Source: Kuafuiihalomonas sp050331295 (lineage in GTDB: Bacteria > Myxococcota > Kuafuiibacteriia > Kuafuiibacteriales > Kuafuiibacteriaceae). Taken from it: a stretch of DNA of 64,000 nucleotides. The notes under the pieces are model-generated. The model searched no databases and was not told where the DNA came from. It saw only the letters and a list, made by a program, of their open reading frames with translations. Made by a program: the position numbers and the translations under genes. The stretch lies in the NCBI GenBank assembly GCA_050331295.1, contig JBHJGZ010000006.1, positions 310,001 through 374,000 on the forward strand, in the 5' to 3' direction. How positions within the stretch are numbered: the first letter of the stretch is position 1; each line of letters begins with the position of its first letter. Of this stretch, positions 9,697-18,164 are shown piece after piece.

Positions 9697-10167
9697 ATGC
9701 GACCGTTTCGTGTGCTCGGCCTCCAGCAGGTGGCCATCGGAAGTCTCGATCGAACGAAGTTGTCCGAACTCTGGACCGATCTCTTGGGCGTGCCCGAGGT
9801 GCATCGCTTTCAGAGCGAACAAGAGAACGTGGACGAGGTTGTGCTCACCTTGGGGACGGGTCCATCCGCAGTCGAGGTGGACCTCATGGCGCCCCTCGAC
9901 CCGGAGAGACGCCCCAAGGTCCACGAGCCCCCGCTGAATCACATCGGCCTGTGGGTCGACGATCTTCGTGCCGCGGTGGAATGGCTCACCGCGCAAGGCG
10001 TCCGCTTCGCGCCCGGAGGGATCCGCAAGGGAGCGAGCGGACACGACATTTGCTTCATCCATCCCAAAGGGAACAACGAAGCCCCGAAGAGTGGTCAGGG
10101 CGTCTTGATCGAGCTGGTCCAGGCCCCGCCCGAGGTCGTGCAGGCCTTCATGCCTTCGAAGGGATGA
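9697..10167 (+). CDS. VOC-fold protein resembling methylmalonyl-CoA epimerase
   Basis: About 156 residues with two vicinal-oxygen-chelate half-domains. The C-terminal half (NHIGLWVDD, then GHDICFIHPKG and LIELVQ) closely follows methylmalonyl/ethylmalonyl-CoA epimerases and supplies the His and Glu metal ligands. The first ligand position, normally His in a DHVAIAV-type strand, reads QQVAIGS here, so Gln replaces His and metal binding or activity may differ. No methylmalonyl-CoA mutase or propionyl-CoA carboxylase gene is nearby. ATG 9697 was chosen because the first VOC strand follows closely; an in-frame TTG at 9667 is unlikely. The gene is divergent from the GMC gene with about 40 bp between. 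Confidence 0.75.
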   Translation: MRPFRVLGLQQVAIGSLDRTKLSELWTDLLGVPEVHRFQSEQENVDEVVLTLGTGPSAVEVDLMAPLDPERRPKVHEPPLNHIGLWVDDLRAAVEWLTAQGVRFAPGGIRKGASGHDICFIHPKGNNEAPKSGQGVLIELVQAPPEVVQAFMPSKG

Positions 10168-10170
10168 CCA

Positions 10171-11781
10171 TCAAAGCTGGTCCACGTAGGCCAGGGCCGC
10201 CTTGCGCACGTCCGGGTCCACGTCGGTGACCAGACCGACCAACAGGCTTCCTGCCTCGGGAAGACGGCTTTCTCCGATCGCCTTGATGGCTAGGGTCTTT
10301 TCTTCCAACGGAGCGGTGCGCAAGTGTGCTTGCAACGCCTGCAGCGCCCGCTCCGTCTCGGCCGGACTCAATGCTTCGATGGCGCGGCGTCGGACCGGCC
10401 CCGACTCCGAAGCGAGCAATCGAATGGCCAGCTCGGTTCGAAATTGGGGATCGGCTCGAGTACTGGCGCCGAGCATCATGGCCTCTTGGCTCTCGAGGTC
10501 GAGATCCGGCACCCTCTCCAGGAGCACTTCGTCCACGAGTTCGCTGCCCAGGCTCGCGAGAGCACGGGCCGCAGCCGCCCGGACCACCGGCGAATCATCG
10601 TCCAGGGCCCTCAGGTAGCGGCGCGCCTCCGAAGGGCGGCTCATCAGGATCAACGCACTGATGGCACCGGCCCTCTGCTCGGGCACCTCGGAGCGGCTGC
10701 CCTTCTCCAGCAATTCCTGAAGTGCTTCGGGCCCCGCTTCGGACAGCACCGACAGCGAACGATCCCGAAGAAATGGGTCGGAGCTCCCGGCCCCCGCCAC
10801 CAACGCGGGCACGGCACGGGTCCCCAGGCCGGCCACCGCCGCTCGGGCCACCCGTCGCTCGTCGGAAGCGGGACGGGCGAGGCCAGCCACCCACTGACTC
10901 GGCTCTTCAGGGGCGACCTCGTGGGTCCGAAGGTGGGCCCGTACCAGCTCGGCGCCGTCCGGGGTCGCGGCCAATGCCCCCCACAACGCGTCGAATTCGC
11001 TTCGGTTCCGGAGCACCACCAGCACCTCGCGCCGGATCTCGGGCGGCACGGAGGCATCCGCCAAGACCTCCCCGAGCCGCGCCTCTCGGCCCCGCACCGG
11101 CAGGTTGGCCAGCGCCTTCACCGCATTCATGGCCACCTGAGGATCCGGTGACCGAATCAGCGCGACGGTCTCGTCCGAATACTCCCCGTAGCGTGCCACC
11201 TCCAACGTCTCGAGGGCCGCCGCCTGCACCTCGGGCCGCGAATCGACCAGGCCCACCGCCAAGCTGGCCCGCATGAGCTCCGGGTCCTTCGAGCGTCGCG
11301 CCAACGCCAGGATGCCGATCCGGGTGTCCGGAGAGTCCTGCTCCAGCAGAGCCTCGACCGAAGACCGCACCTCATCGACCCGGTCCACCAGCCCGTCCAC
11401 CGCCGCGGCGCGCACCGACGGCGCCTCGGCGCTCAGCCCATCGACCAAGATCCGCCGCGCAAGATGACCGTCGAGCTTCGACAAGCCCCGCACTGCGCCT
11501 TCCTGCGACGCGGGGTCCTTCGCGTCGTAGGCGATCTTGAGGGCCCATTCGGCGCCCTCGAAGGGCAGGTCTCCGAGAGCACTCAGCAGACGGATCCGCT
11601 GGGTACCCTTGGCTTTCTTCGCCGCGCTGTTCAGGGCCCACAGCCCAGCCCGACCTTGGGCCCGCAAGTAGGCGGTCGCCTCGTCGGCGCGGGCGCTCCC
11701 GCTGGCGATGGCATCGACCGCCTCGCGGGATGAGCCGATACCAGCGGCCGTGAGGGCACAAAGAACGGCAACCCAAACCAT
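10171..11781 (-). CDS. Exported HEAT-repeat protein
   Basis: A 536-residue protein with an N-terminal hydrophobic segment (VWVAVLCALTAAGIGSS) that looks like a signal peptide. The rest is a continuous alpha-helical solenoid of HEAT/PBS-type repeats of about 30 residues, recognisable by recurring phrases such as VRAAAVDGL, VQAAALETL, VVRAAAARALASLG and VRRRAIEAL. Such solenoids bind other proteins, so this is most likely a periplasmic scaffold, but no partner is evident. Its stop lies 4 bp from the convergent VOC gene. No catalytic motif is visible. Confidence 0.8.
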   Translation of the reverse strand: MVWVAVLCALTAAGIGSSREAVDAIASGSARADEATAYLRAQGRAGLWALNSAAKKAKGTQRIRLLSALGDLPFEGAEWALKIAYDAKDPASQEGAVRGLSKLDGHLARRILVDGLSAEAPSVRAAAVDGLVDRVDEVRSSVEALLEQDSPDTRIGILALARRSKDPELMRASLAVGLVDSRPEVQAAALETLEVARYGEYSDETVALIRSPDPQVAMNAVKALANLPVRGREARLGEVLADASVPPEIRREVLVVLRNRSEFDALWGALAATPDGAELVRAHLRTHEVAPEEPSQWVAGLARPASDERRVARAAVAGLGTRAVPALVAGAGSSDPFLRDRSLSVLSEAGPEALQELLEKGSRSEVPEQRAGAISALILMSRPSEARRYLRALDDDSPVVRAAAARALASLGSELVDEVLLERVPDLDLESQEAMMLGASTRADPQFRTELAIRLLASESGPVRRRAIEALSPAETERALQALQAHLRTAPLEEKTLAIKAIGESRLPEAGSLLVGLVTDVDPDVRKAALAYVDQL

Positions 11782-11819
11782 GCACCGACGACGCTAGCAC
11801 GGTCCGGCCGCCGCCGCGC

Positions 11820-12386
11820 CTAGCGGGCTGGCCCGGCTGCTCGAACCTCCTCCAATGTAAGCCCGCTTCGGACACTTCGGGGAAGGGTTTCCGGGTCGAA
11901 GCTCGACTGGGCGAACGAATCCTTGCCCTTCACCCAGAGCCAACCGGCCCGGGTCTGGATCAAATGAAAGCGGCCCATCAGCTTTTCACCTTCGAGCTCG
12001 AAGTCCAGCTTCCCGGCCTCGAGGCCGGTCCGTACCGGTCCCAGCGGCCGGAACACGCCGCGGTCCCACACGAGCATGGTGCCGGCCCCGTACCCAGGCT
12101 CCGGAATCACCCCCTCAAAGTCGGCGTAGGCCAGGGGATGATCCTCCGTCGGCACCGCGAGCCGCTTGATGCCGGGCACCATGGTGGGTCCGCGAGGGAC
12201 CGCCCAACTGAGAAGGGCCCCCTCGGACTCCAGCCGCAGGTCGTAATGGAGCCGACGGGCGGCGTGTTTCTGCACCACGAACAGGGGTCGGGGCAGCCCG
12301 GCCAGACCCGCCTCATTCGAGCCATCGCCGGGCTCGGGCGTGACCTCGAAGTTCCGAAGGCGTCGATACGCATCGAGCTCCCCCAT
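11820..12386 (-). CDS. Stand-alone LigD-type 3'-phosphoesterase domain protein
   Basis: About 188 residues forming only the 3'-phosphoesterase (PE) module known from LigD, which trims 3'-phosphates or ribonucleotides at DNA ends during non-homologous end joining. The active-site strand VVQKHAARRLHYDLRLE holds the H-x5-H-Y-D-x-R cluster, and EDHPLAYADFEG supplies the downstream His and Tyr of the family. The C-terminal WVKGKD is also conserved. No ligase, polymerase or Ku gene lies nearby. The open frame extends upstream to 12842, but that part is antisense to mtnC. ATG 12386 opens just before the domain and is the sensible start. Confidence 0.85.
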   Translation of the reverse strand: MGELDAYRRLRNFEVTPEPGDGSNEAGLAGLPRPLFVVQKHAARRLHYDLRLESEGALLSWAVPRGPTMVPGIKRLAVPTEDHPLAYADFEGVIPEPGYGAGTMLVWDRGVFRPLGPVRTGLEAGKLDFELEGEKLMGRFHLIQTRAGWLWVKGKDSFAQSSFDPETLPRSVRSGLTLEEVRAAGPAR

Positions 12387-12440
12387 CTCTTGGTCCCATT
12401 TTCTTGAGCGCCGTGACGTCAAGCGGATAGCGAAAGGAGC

Positions 12441-13109
12441 ATGGCGGCGCGCTTCGTCCTCCTGGATATCGAGGGCACCACAACCCCCATCCGATTCGTG
12501 AAGAACACGCTGTTTCCTTTCGCCGCCCAGGCTCTTCCGGGGTTCCTGCGGACACACCACCGAGATCCCGAGGTCCGAGAGCATCTCGCATCGGTCTCGT
12601 CCGAGGCGGACCTCGAGGGCCGGTTGGCCATCCTTCTCCGGTGGATCGACGAAGATCGGAAGGAATCTGCCCTCAAGGCCCTCCAAGGCATGGTGTGGCG
12701 AGAAGGCTATGAGGACGGACGACTGACCGGGCAGGTGTATCCGGACGTGCCGGGAGCCTTTCGGCGGTGGCGAGAGCGGGGTTTGGGGATCGGCATCTAC
12801 AGCTCGGGCTCGGTCGAAGCCCAGAAGCTGCTGTTTCGCCACGCCCAGGGCGGAGATCTGTCGCCCTACCTGTCCGCTTTCTTCGATACGCGGGTCGGTC
12901 TGAAGGCCGAGCCTACCAGCTACCGGACCATCGCATCCCAGCTCGGTCGACCGCCAAAAGAAGTGCTGTTCGCCAGCGACGTTGAAGCGGAGCTGGACGC
13001 GGCGGTGTCGGCGGGCTTCGAGGCCGTTCAGGTGGTGCGCCCGGAAGACGGTACGGTGCCGTCATCGAAGCATCCCACCGTGCCGGACGTCGCGTCGCTT
13101 CCGGTTTGA
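12441..13109 (+). CDS. mtnC: Acireductone synthase (enolase-phosphatase E1)
   Basis: HAD-superfamily enzyme of the methionine salvage pathway; it enolises and dephosphorylates 2,3-diketo-5-methylthiopentyl-1-phosphate to acireductone. 222 residues, the usual length. HAD motif I is DIEGTT near residue 9, motif II IYSSGS near 114, the motif III Lys sits in GLKAEP, and motif IV is ASDVEAELDAA near 178. A Shine-Dalgarno-like AAAGGAG lies unusually close to the ATG. It is divergent from the phosphoesterase gene with 54 bp between starts. No other methionine salvage gene is visible here except possibly metF far downstream, which belongs to a different branch. Confidence 0.92.
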   Translation: MAARFVLLDIEGTTTPIRFVKNTLFPFAAQALPGFLRTHHRDPEVREHLASVSSEADLEGRLAILLRWIDEDRKESALKALQGMVWREGYEDGRLTGQVYPDVPGAFRRWRERGLGIGIYSSGSVEAQKLLFRHAQGGDLSPYLSAFFDTRVGLKAEPTSYRTIASQLGRPPKEVLFASDVEAELDAAVSAGFEAVQVVRPEDGTVPSSKHPTVPDVASLPV

Positions 13110-13137
13110 ACCGGAGCCACCGGGCGACCGTACACGT

Positions 13138-13878
13138 TCAGCGGGCTGGGAGCGGCTCGGCCTTGGCCGGTCGCGTGAGCTCGTCCACCCTCCCGAGCCA
13201 TTCGTACAAGCGTCGCCGGGAAATCAGCCGGTCCCTGACCTCGGTCATGTACGGCTGAACCAGGATCCGAAGGACCGAGAAAACGGCGATGTCGCCCCGA
13301 AAGGGCCGCCCGCCGAGCAAAAACCCATCGGGAACCACCAGCTCCTGAAGGGCATCGAGATGGGCGTCGAGGATCTGCTTCACCCGGTCCGGCTCCAGAC
13401 GCCCCAATCCTTGCTGGTCCAGCCGAAAGGCGGTCATGGTCCGGACCAGGGGAGGAAACACGAAGCGCATCGGCGCACCCATCCGCGAAAAGGCCGACCG
13501 AGAAAACTCGGCATAGTGGGGATCGACCTTCCAGCGAAAATAGGCGGTCAAGAAGGTGAGGCTTTCATCGGCCCAGTCTTCGAGCAGGTGGCTCCACGCC
13601 GCCGAACGAGGATCCTCCGGCACCAAGCGTGGCTCGGGACGGAACGCCTCCAGACGATCCAGGATCCGGGTGGAGTCGTGAATCGACTCGCCCCCGAAAT
13701 CCAGAACCGGGACCTTCCCGGTTTCCGGGTTCACGCTGCGGAGGCGAGCGGGATTCACGTTGACGGTGCGATAGTCGACCTTCTTGTACGTCAACGCACG
13801 TTGCACCTTGATGCAAAAGGGTGATCCGGATTCTATCGGTCCATCCGGGGCGATTTGAAAGAGGGTCAGCGGTTCCAT
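13138..13878 (-). CDS. Glutathione S-transferase-like protein
   Basis: A 246-residue protein. The N-terminal thioredoxin-like domain has SPFCIKVQRAL near residue 18 (Ser/Cys region where glutathione binds) and the KVPVLDFGG cis-Pro strand with ESIHDSTRIL, which matches the VPxL...SxxI GST core. The remainder is an all-helical GST C-terminal domain. It may conjugate or reduce electrophiles or act as a non-catalytic GST; the substrate is unknown. The gene converges with mtnC and its start lies only a few bp after the stop of the upstream nucleotidase gene on the same strand, so the two may be co-transcribed. Confidence 0.85.
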   Translation of the reverse strand: MEPLTLFQIAPDGPIESGSPFCIKVQRALTYKKVDYRTVNVNPARLRSVNPETGKVPVLDFGGESIHDSTRILDRLEAFRPEPRLVPEDPRSAAWSHLLEDWADESLTFLTAYFRWKVDPHYAEFSRSAFSRMGAPMRFVFPPLVRTMTAFRLDQQGLGRLEPDRVKQILDAHLDALQELVVPDGFLLGGRPFRGDIAVFSVLRILVQPYMTEVRDRLISRRRLYEWLGRVDELTRPAKAEPLPAR

Positions 13879-13881
13879 TCT

Positions 13882-15492
13882 TCACCTTTGATTCGACGCC
13901 GGAGCTCGAGCTCCGACGGTCGTTTCGCGCGAGCTTTGGCAGATCCGCCCGAGCGCAGGCGGCTCAACCGGCGACTTCGCTTCGACGTAGGCCACCAGCG
14001 CGTCCACGTCTTTCCCATAGACGGCGGGCGCTCGGCCTCGGTTGAAGGGGGGTTTTTGGGCAAGGTAAGAGTTCAACGCCACGACATAAACCGCCTGCGG
14101 GTCCAGGGCTCGACCTCGGATGCTGACGCTGTCCCGAACGACCTTGCGGCCGCGCGGGGCTTCGGGGGCGTAGCAGTACCGAAGCGTTTCCGACACCTGG
14201 AACAGGCCGTGCTCCGTGGTTCCGCCCCACTGCGCCTCCAGGATCTGGAGGACCTGTTCGCCGGTGAATCGCTTGGTCACCAGAAGGTTGTCGAAAGGCT
14301 GGATGCGGAAGAGGTCCCCGTAGTTGACGTCCGGCTTTCCTTGTCCGAGGTCATCGCGAATCCCGCCCAGGTTCATGAAAGCGAGGTCTGCTTTGGTGGC
14401 CCGACGCTGCGCGTCTGCGATCACCGAACCCAGAGGAGACTCCCCGGTTCCCACCGGGTCTCGAAGCACCGGCGTCTCGACGGTGCCGACCTCGCGGTCC
14501 GCGATGGAGGCGACCTCCCGCTGATATCGCTCCACGATCTCCGCGACCTCGGGCGTGCCACCGACATCGCTGACCTCGATGTTCCGAACGCTTCGGTCCA
14601 CCACGTCTCGAGTTCTTCGAGAAATGGTCAAGCCGACCTTGGTGAGGTAACGCCCGTAGGCTCCACCGCTCGCGACCCAAGGGCCTTCCTCGGAACGGCA
14701 AACGAAGGTTTGATGGGTGTGACCGGCCAAGACCACGTCGACCGCGGAGGGTAGACGCGCCACGATGTCCATGGCCGGCCCACGGAAGTTCTTGCAGTCG
14801 TTGGGTCCACCGTCCTGATAGCCACCTTCGTGCAGAAGCACGATGATGGCCTCGACGCCCCGCTGCTGAAGATCCCGGGCCCATTTCGCAACCGCTTCCG
14901 CCTCGTCGAGGAATTCGATGTCGCCGAGGACCGGCGGAACGATGTTCTTGGTCCCTTTCAAGGTCACCGCAATGAAGCCGACCGGAACGCCTTGGACGTC
15001 CACCACATGATGCGGGTCGAACAAGAGGTTCCCGTTTCCGTCCACCGTGTTGGCACTCAGGTACCGGAACTTGCTCCCGGAAAAGCCGGCGTCCGTAGCC
15101 TGCAGGGAAGGATGCGGTCCGCCCCGCTGAATGCGCCGAAGCTCGGCCACGCCCTCATCGAACTCGTGATTGCCGATCCCCAGGATGTCGAGCCCCAAGG
15201 CGTTCATGACCTCCACGGTGGGTTCGTCGTGAAAGTAGCTGGAGATCAGAGGACTTGCGCCCACCAGGTCTCCGGCCGAAACGACGATGGAGGACGGCGT
15301 TCGATGGGCCTCCACCATCGCCGCGAGTTCCGCCGCCCCCCCGATGCGGTCCGAACCGGGGAGCAGACGACCGTGAAAGTCGTTGAACGAGAGCACGTCC
15401 ACCTGGACCGGACCGGTCTCGGGAAGCTCCGGCGCGTGGGCACACGCCGTCAGGACGAGAAGGATCGCCCTCCAAGCACTGGTCCGCGCCAC
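13882..15492 (-). CDS. 5'-nucleotidase / metallophosphatase lipoprotein (UshA family)
   Basis: A 536-residue periplasmic enzyme predicted to dephosphorylate nucleotides, and perhaps 2',3'-cyclic nucleotides or UDP-sugars. The N-terminus is a lipoprotein signal with a lipobox at LTAC (Cys ~17). The metallophosphatase domain shows NDFHG (~37), GDLVGASP (~74), GNHEFD (~107) and GHTHQ (~248), which carry the di-metal ligands. The C-terminal 5'-nucleotidase domain includes LGSVIADAQ, NLGGIR and the FN-type substrate region (RIQPFDN). It starts at a GTG. Only about 25 bp separate it from the divergent gene at 15518, so both promoters must be very compact or overlapping. Confidence 0.9.
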   Translation of the reverse strand: MARTSAWRAILLVLTACAHAPELPETGPVQVDVLSFNDFHGRLLPGSDRIGGAAELAAMVEAHRTPSSIVVSAGDLVGASPLISSYFHDEPTVEVMNALGLDILGIGNHEFDEGVAELRRIQRGGPHPSLQATDAGFSGSKFRYLSANTVDGNGNLLFDPHHVVDVQGVPVGFIAVTLKGTKNIVPPVLGDIEFLDEAEAVAKWARDLQQRGVEAIIVLLHEGGYQDGGPNDCKNFRGPAMDIVARLPSAVDVVLAGHTHQTFVCRSEEGPWVASGGAYGRYLTKVGLTISRRTRDVVDRSVRNIEVSDVGGTPEVAEIVERYQREVASIADREVGTVETPVLRDPVGTGESPLGSVIADAQRRATKADLAFMNLGGIRDDLGQGKPDVNYGDLFRIQPFDNLLVTKRFTGEQVLQILEAQWGGTTEHGLFQVSETLRYCYAPEAPRGRKVVRDSVSIRGRALDPQAVYVVALNSYLAQKPPFNRGRAPAVYGKDVDALVAYVEAKSPVEPPALGRICQSSRETTVGARAPASNQR

Positions 15493-15517
15493 CGAGGCAG
15501 CGTTATCATGAGACGCG

Positions 15518-16030
15518 ATGCGTCACCTCGCTTTTCCGCTTTGCTTGATGGCGTTCTGGACCACTTCCGTGCCGGCCGCGGTGGTCCTTCCGCTGGGCCT
15601 CGAAGCGAAGTATTCGATGGCGGATCGGGTTGTCCATGCTCGAGTGAGGGCCGTGAGCGCCATCTTGGACGAAGGTTCCGCGTATGTCCGGTCTGAAATC
15701 ACCTTGGAGGTCATTCGGGCATGGAAGGGTCCCAGCGCAGCTAGCCTGGTGGTGCATCGGGCCGGCGGCACGTCCGGACGCCTCACCACCTGGGGCGAGG
15801 GCCTTCACCCGTACCGCGAAGGCGACGAGGTCGTTCTGTTCCTGGAGGCGCGGCACGACGGAGGCTGGGTGAGCATCGGCGTCGGCATCGGGACCTACGC
15901 CATCGAGGACGGGATCGCTCGGTGTCCCGCCGGAGGACCGGACGCCGGCCCCGAACCCTGGGCGGTCTTCCAGAACAAACTGGCCGCGCTTCTTGCATCC
16001 ACCGGTGAACCGGCTCCCGTCGTGCCCTGA
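15518..16030 (+). CDS. Secreted protein of unknown function
   Basis: A 170-residue protein with a Sec-type signal peptide (MRHLAFPLCLMAFWTTSVPAA). The mature part follows a pattern often seen in exported proteins of unknown role: MADRVVHARVRAV, a strand SEITLEVIRAWKG, then a VVHRAGGTSGRL segment and YREGDEVVLFLEAR. This suggests a small all-beta domain. No catalytic residues stand out, and I cannot name a family. The start ATG at 15518 lies 25 bp from the divergent nucleotidase start. Confidence 0.65.
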   Translation: MRHLAFPLCLMAFWTTSVPAAVVLPLGLEAKYSMADRVVHARVRAVSAILDEGSAYVRSEITLEVIRAWKGPSAASLVVHRAGGTSGRLTTWGEGLHPYREGDEVVLFLEARHDGGWVSIGVGIGTYAIEDGIARCPAGGPDAGPEPWAVFQNKLAALLASTGEPAPVVP

Positions 16031-16078
16031 CCTCACCGGGCGCGCCAGCCCGCCGCGGGTGACAGGTCCCTGCCGATC

Positions 16079-16921
16079 GTGAACACGTGGGGCGTGAGCG
16101 TTTCATTCGTTCCCCCATCGCAAACACGCCTCACGGCGCACTGGGCGGCCAACGTTCCGGCCTCGGTGGCCGCGGCGGTCGTGAAACCCAAGCCCGATTA
16201 CGACCACACCGCTCTCCGCTGGCATCCGCTCTGGGATCTGGCGTCCGCCCCCTTGAGCCCCCAGGAGCATCGGGTGGGCCTAGACCTCGTCACCGGCCAG
16301 ACCTGGGTCGCGCGAGGTGAAGTGCGACTGGTTTCGATGGAACTCGCCGGCAAGACCTTGCGCCTCGCCCTCGATGAGCTCGGAGAGGCGTTGGCGGCGC
16401 AGGGCGGGCCTCGCGGTGCGGTGGAACTCTTGGATTTGAGCCGCCCTCATCATCCGGTGGCCACCGGCGGAACGTTCGGCCCGTGGGACACCAAACAGCA
16501 CGCCTCGTTGCGGTCGTGGTTCGCGTTCGCCGCCGACGTTCTCGAACGGGAACGAAGCGAGCATCCCGATGCATCGGCGCTTCGCTGCTGGCCTCACCAT
16601 TTCGACCTGGCAGCGCTCTGGAAGCTGGATGACCAGGACGAGCCGGAGGACGCGCGGTCGGTCGGGATAGGCTTTTCACCTGGGGACGAGGCCTATGAGG
16701 AGCCGTACTTCTACGTCCTGCCGTGGCCGCCACCGGCACCCGAGAAACTGCCATCGCTCGACTCAGGATGGGGCGGCTGGCACACCACCGGTTTCGTGGC
16801 GGCGGTCCTCACTGCAACTCAACTGGCAGAACGACTGACAGAAGCCTCCGACCGAGCCGACGCCGTGTCCGAGTTCCTCGCCGAGGCCACCGAAGCCGCA
16901 ACCCGAGTGCTCTCGAACTAG
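16079..16921 (+). CDS. Conserved-looking cytoplasmic protein of unknown function
   Basis: 280 residues starting at a GTG with a modest AGG upstream. There is no signal peptide or membrane segment. The sequence is rich in Trp, His and Pro. A central stretch (WPHHFDLAALWKL near residue 180) and a later one (SPGDEAYEEPYFYVLPWPPP near 198) look like conserved structural motifs, with several His, Asp and Glu residues that could bind metal. The final third is helical. I do not recognise the family with confidence. It stands alone between a secreted-protein gene and the convergent Rieske gene. Confidence 0.6.
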   Translation: MNTWGVSVSFVPPSQTRLTAHWAANVPASVAAAVVKPKPDYDHTALRWHPLWDLASAPLSPQEHRVGLDLVTGQTWVARGEVRLVSMELAGKTLRLALDELGEALAAQGGPRGAVELLDLSRPHHPVATGGTFGPWDTKQHASLRSWFAFAADVLERERSEHPDASALRCWPHHFDLAALWKLDDQDEPEDARSVGIGFSPGDEAYEEPYFYVLPWPPPAPEKLPSLDSGWGGWHTTGFVAAVLTATQLAERLTEASDRADAVSEFLAEATEAATRVLSN

Positions 16922-16948
16922 GCGCGGCTGGCTTTCTCGGGAACCGAA

Positions 16949-18040
16949 CTAGGACTGGGGACCCGAAGGTACGCCGTTCCGACGGAGGCAGGCTCGAAGG
17001 TCCAGCATCACCGGAGAGATCTCGTGGTTCCAATCGCCGCCCTGCTGGTCGTAGGCCCGCTGCTCCGCTTCGACGGCCATCCGGTCTTCGGTGAAGATCG
17101 ACTCGGTGAAGCGGCGCATTACCGGCGCGGCGACGTCCAAGATCCAAGCCTGCTTGCGGGGTCGCCGCACCATCAACAGGCCGTAGCTTCGGCACCGCCG
17201 CTGTTCGCGGTCGGTGGGCACGTACACCGCCCACAGGCGCATCACCGGCTCGTCGGAGTTTGGACGCCGAACCTGTAGCCACTGATATGGGTAATGGGTT
17301 CGGATGGTCATGATGTCGTAGCCGGGATGATCTTCACCCTTGGGCCTCTTTCCGGTGAGAAAGTTGGCCCCGAACATCGGCTTTCCGGCCTTGCGCTCGA
17401 ATCGATAGTCCACCTCGACCCAATCCGTACCGGACCGGCGATCCAGCACCGTGGCCTGGATGGAGCCCATGAGCTTCCGGTGGAGAAACTGATGACTCAT
17501 GTCCATCAGGTTCTCGTGCATGAAGGTGTAGTGGCACCTCACCTCTCGAGCGTAGGTGAGGGTCTTGTGGGTTTCGTGGTCGAAGCTGGGAATCTCGGGA
17601 AACGCAACCGAACCTGCTTTTGATTCGTCACCCGGAAAGACGAACACCAGTCCGTACGCTTCTCGGGCCGGATAGGCTCGAACCCCTCGCGGACGCTCCT
17701 CGACCGGTCCGAATCCCGGGATGCTCACGCACCGGCCGGTCCGGTCGTAGCACCAGCCGTGGTAGCAGCACTTCAAACGCTCCCCCTGAACTACGCCGAG
17801 GCTCAAAGGCATCTGGCGGTGTGCGCAGCGGTCTTCCAACGCGAACACCGCCCCGGACTCGGTGCGCACCAAAACGATGGGGTCACCGGCGAAGGCAACC
17901 GAGAGAGGTTGGTTGATCTTCAGGTCCCGACTTCGGGCCATGGGGTACCAGAAGTCGGGATGCAGCCCGATCCGTCGGAGGTCCGGCTGTCCCCGCTCCC
18001 GTTCGGTTGGGCCCATCGGGCCGCACGTCACGCTGACCAC
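16949..18040 (-). CDS. Rieske non-heme iron oxygenase
   Basis: About 363 residues. The N-terminal Rieske domain binds a [2Fe-2S] cluster through CAHR (~71-74) and CYHGW (~92-96). The C-terminal catalytic domain has the mononuclear iron site in ENLMDMSHQFLH (~180), matching the (N/E)-x3-D-x2-H-x3-4-H pattern. It would hydroxylate or demethylate an aromatic, sterol-like or tetrapyrrole-like substrate using electrons from a separate reductase, which is not encoded nearby. A GTG at 18040 and an ATG at 18016 are both possible starts. The gene lies 124 bp downstream of the patatin gene on the same strand. Confidence 0.88.
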   Translation of the reverse strand: MVSVTCGPMGPTERERGQPDLRRIGLHPDFWYPMARSRDLKINQPLSVAFAGDPIVLVRTESGAVFALEDRCAHRQMPLSLGVVQGERLKCCYHGWCYDRTGRCVSIPGFGPVEERPRGVRAYPAREAYGLVFVFPGDESKAGSVAFPEIPSFDHETHKTLTYAREVRCHYTFMHENLMDMSHQFLHRKLMGSIQATVLDRRSGTDWVEVDYRFERKAGKPMFGANFLTGKRPKGEDHPGYDIMTIRTHYPYQWLQVRRPNSDEPVMRLWAVYVPTDREQRRCRSYGLLMVRRPRKQAWILDVAAPVMRRFTESIFTEDRMAVEAEQRAYDQQGGDWNHEISPVMLDLRACLRRNGVPSGPQS

Positions 18041-18164
18041 GGGCCTGGCTTTTGACGCTTTGCACCCCTGCAGGCAACCGCCCGATGACCTCCCCAGGTC
18101 GAGCCCCTCACGCCTCGGGTAACCCTTTCAGGTAGATGGGGAAGCTCGACGTTCTGGGCGGGCT

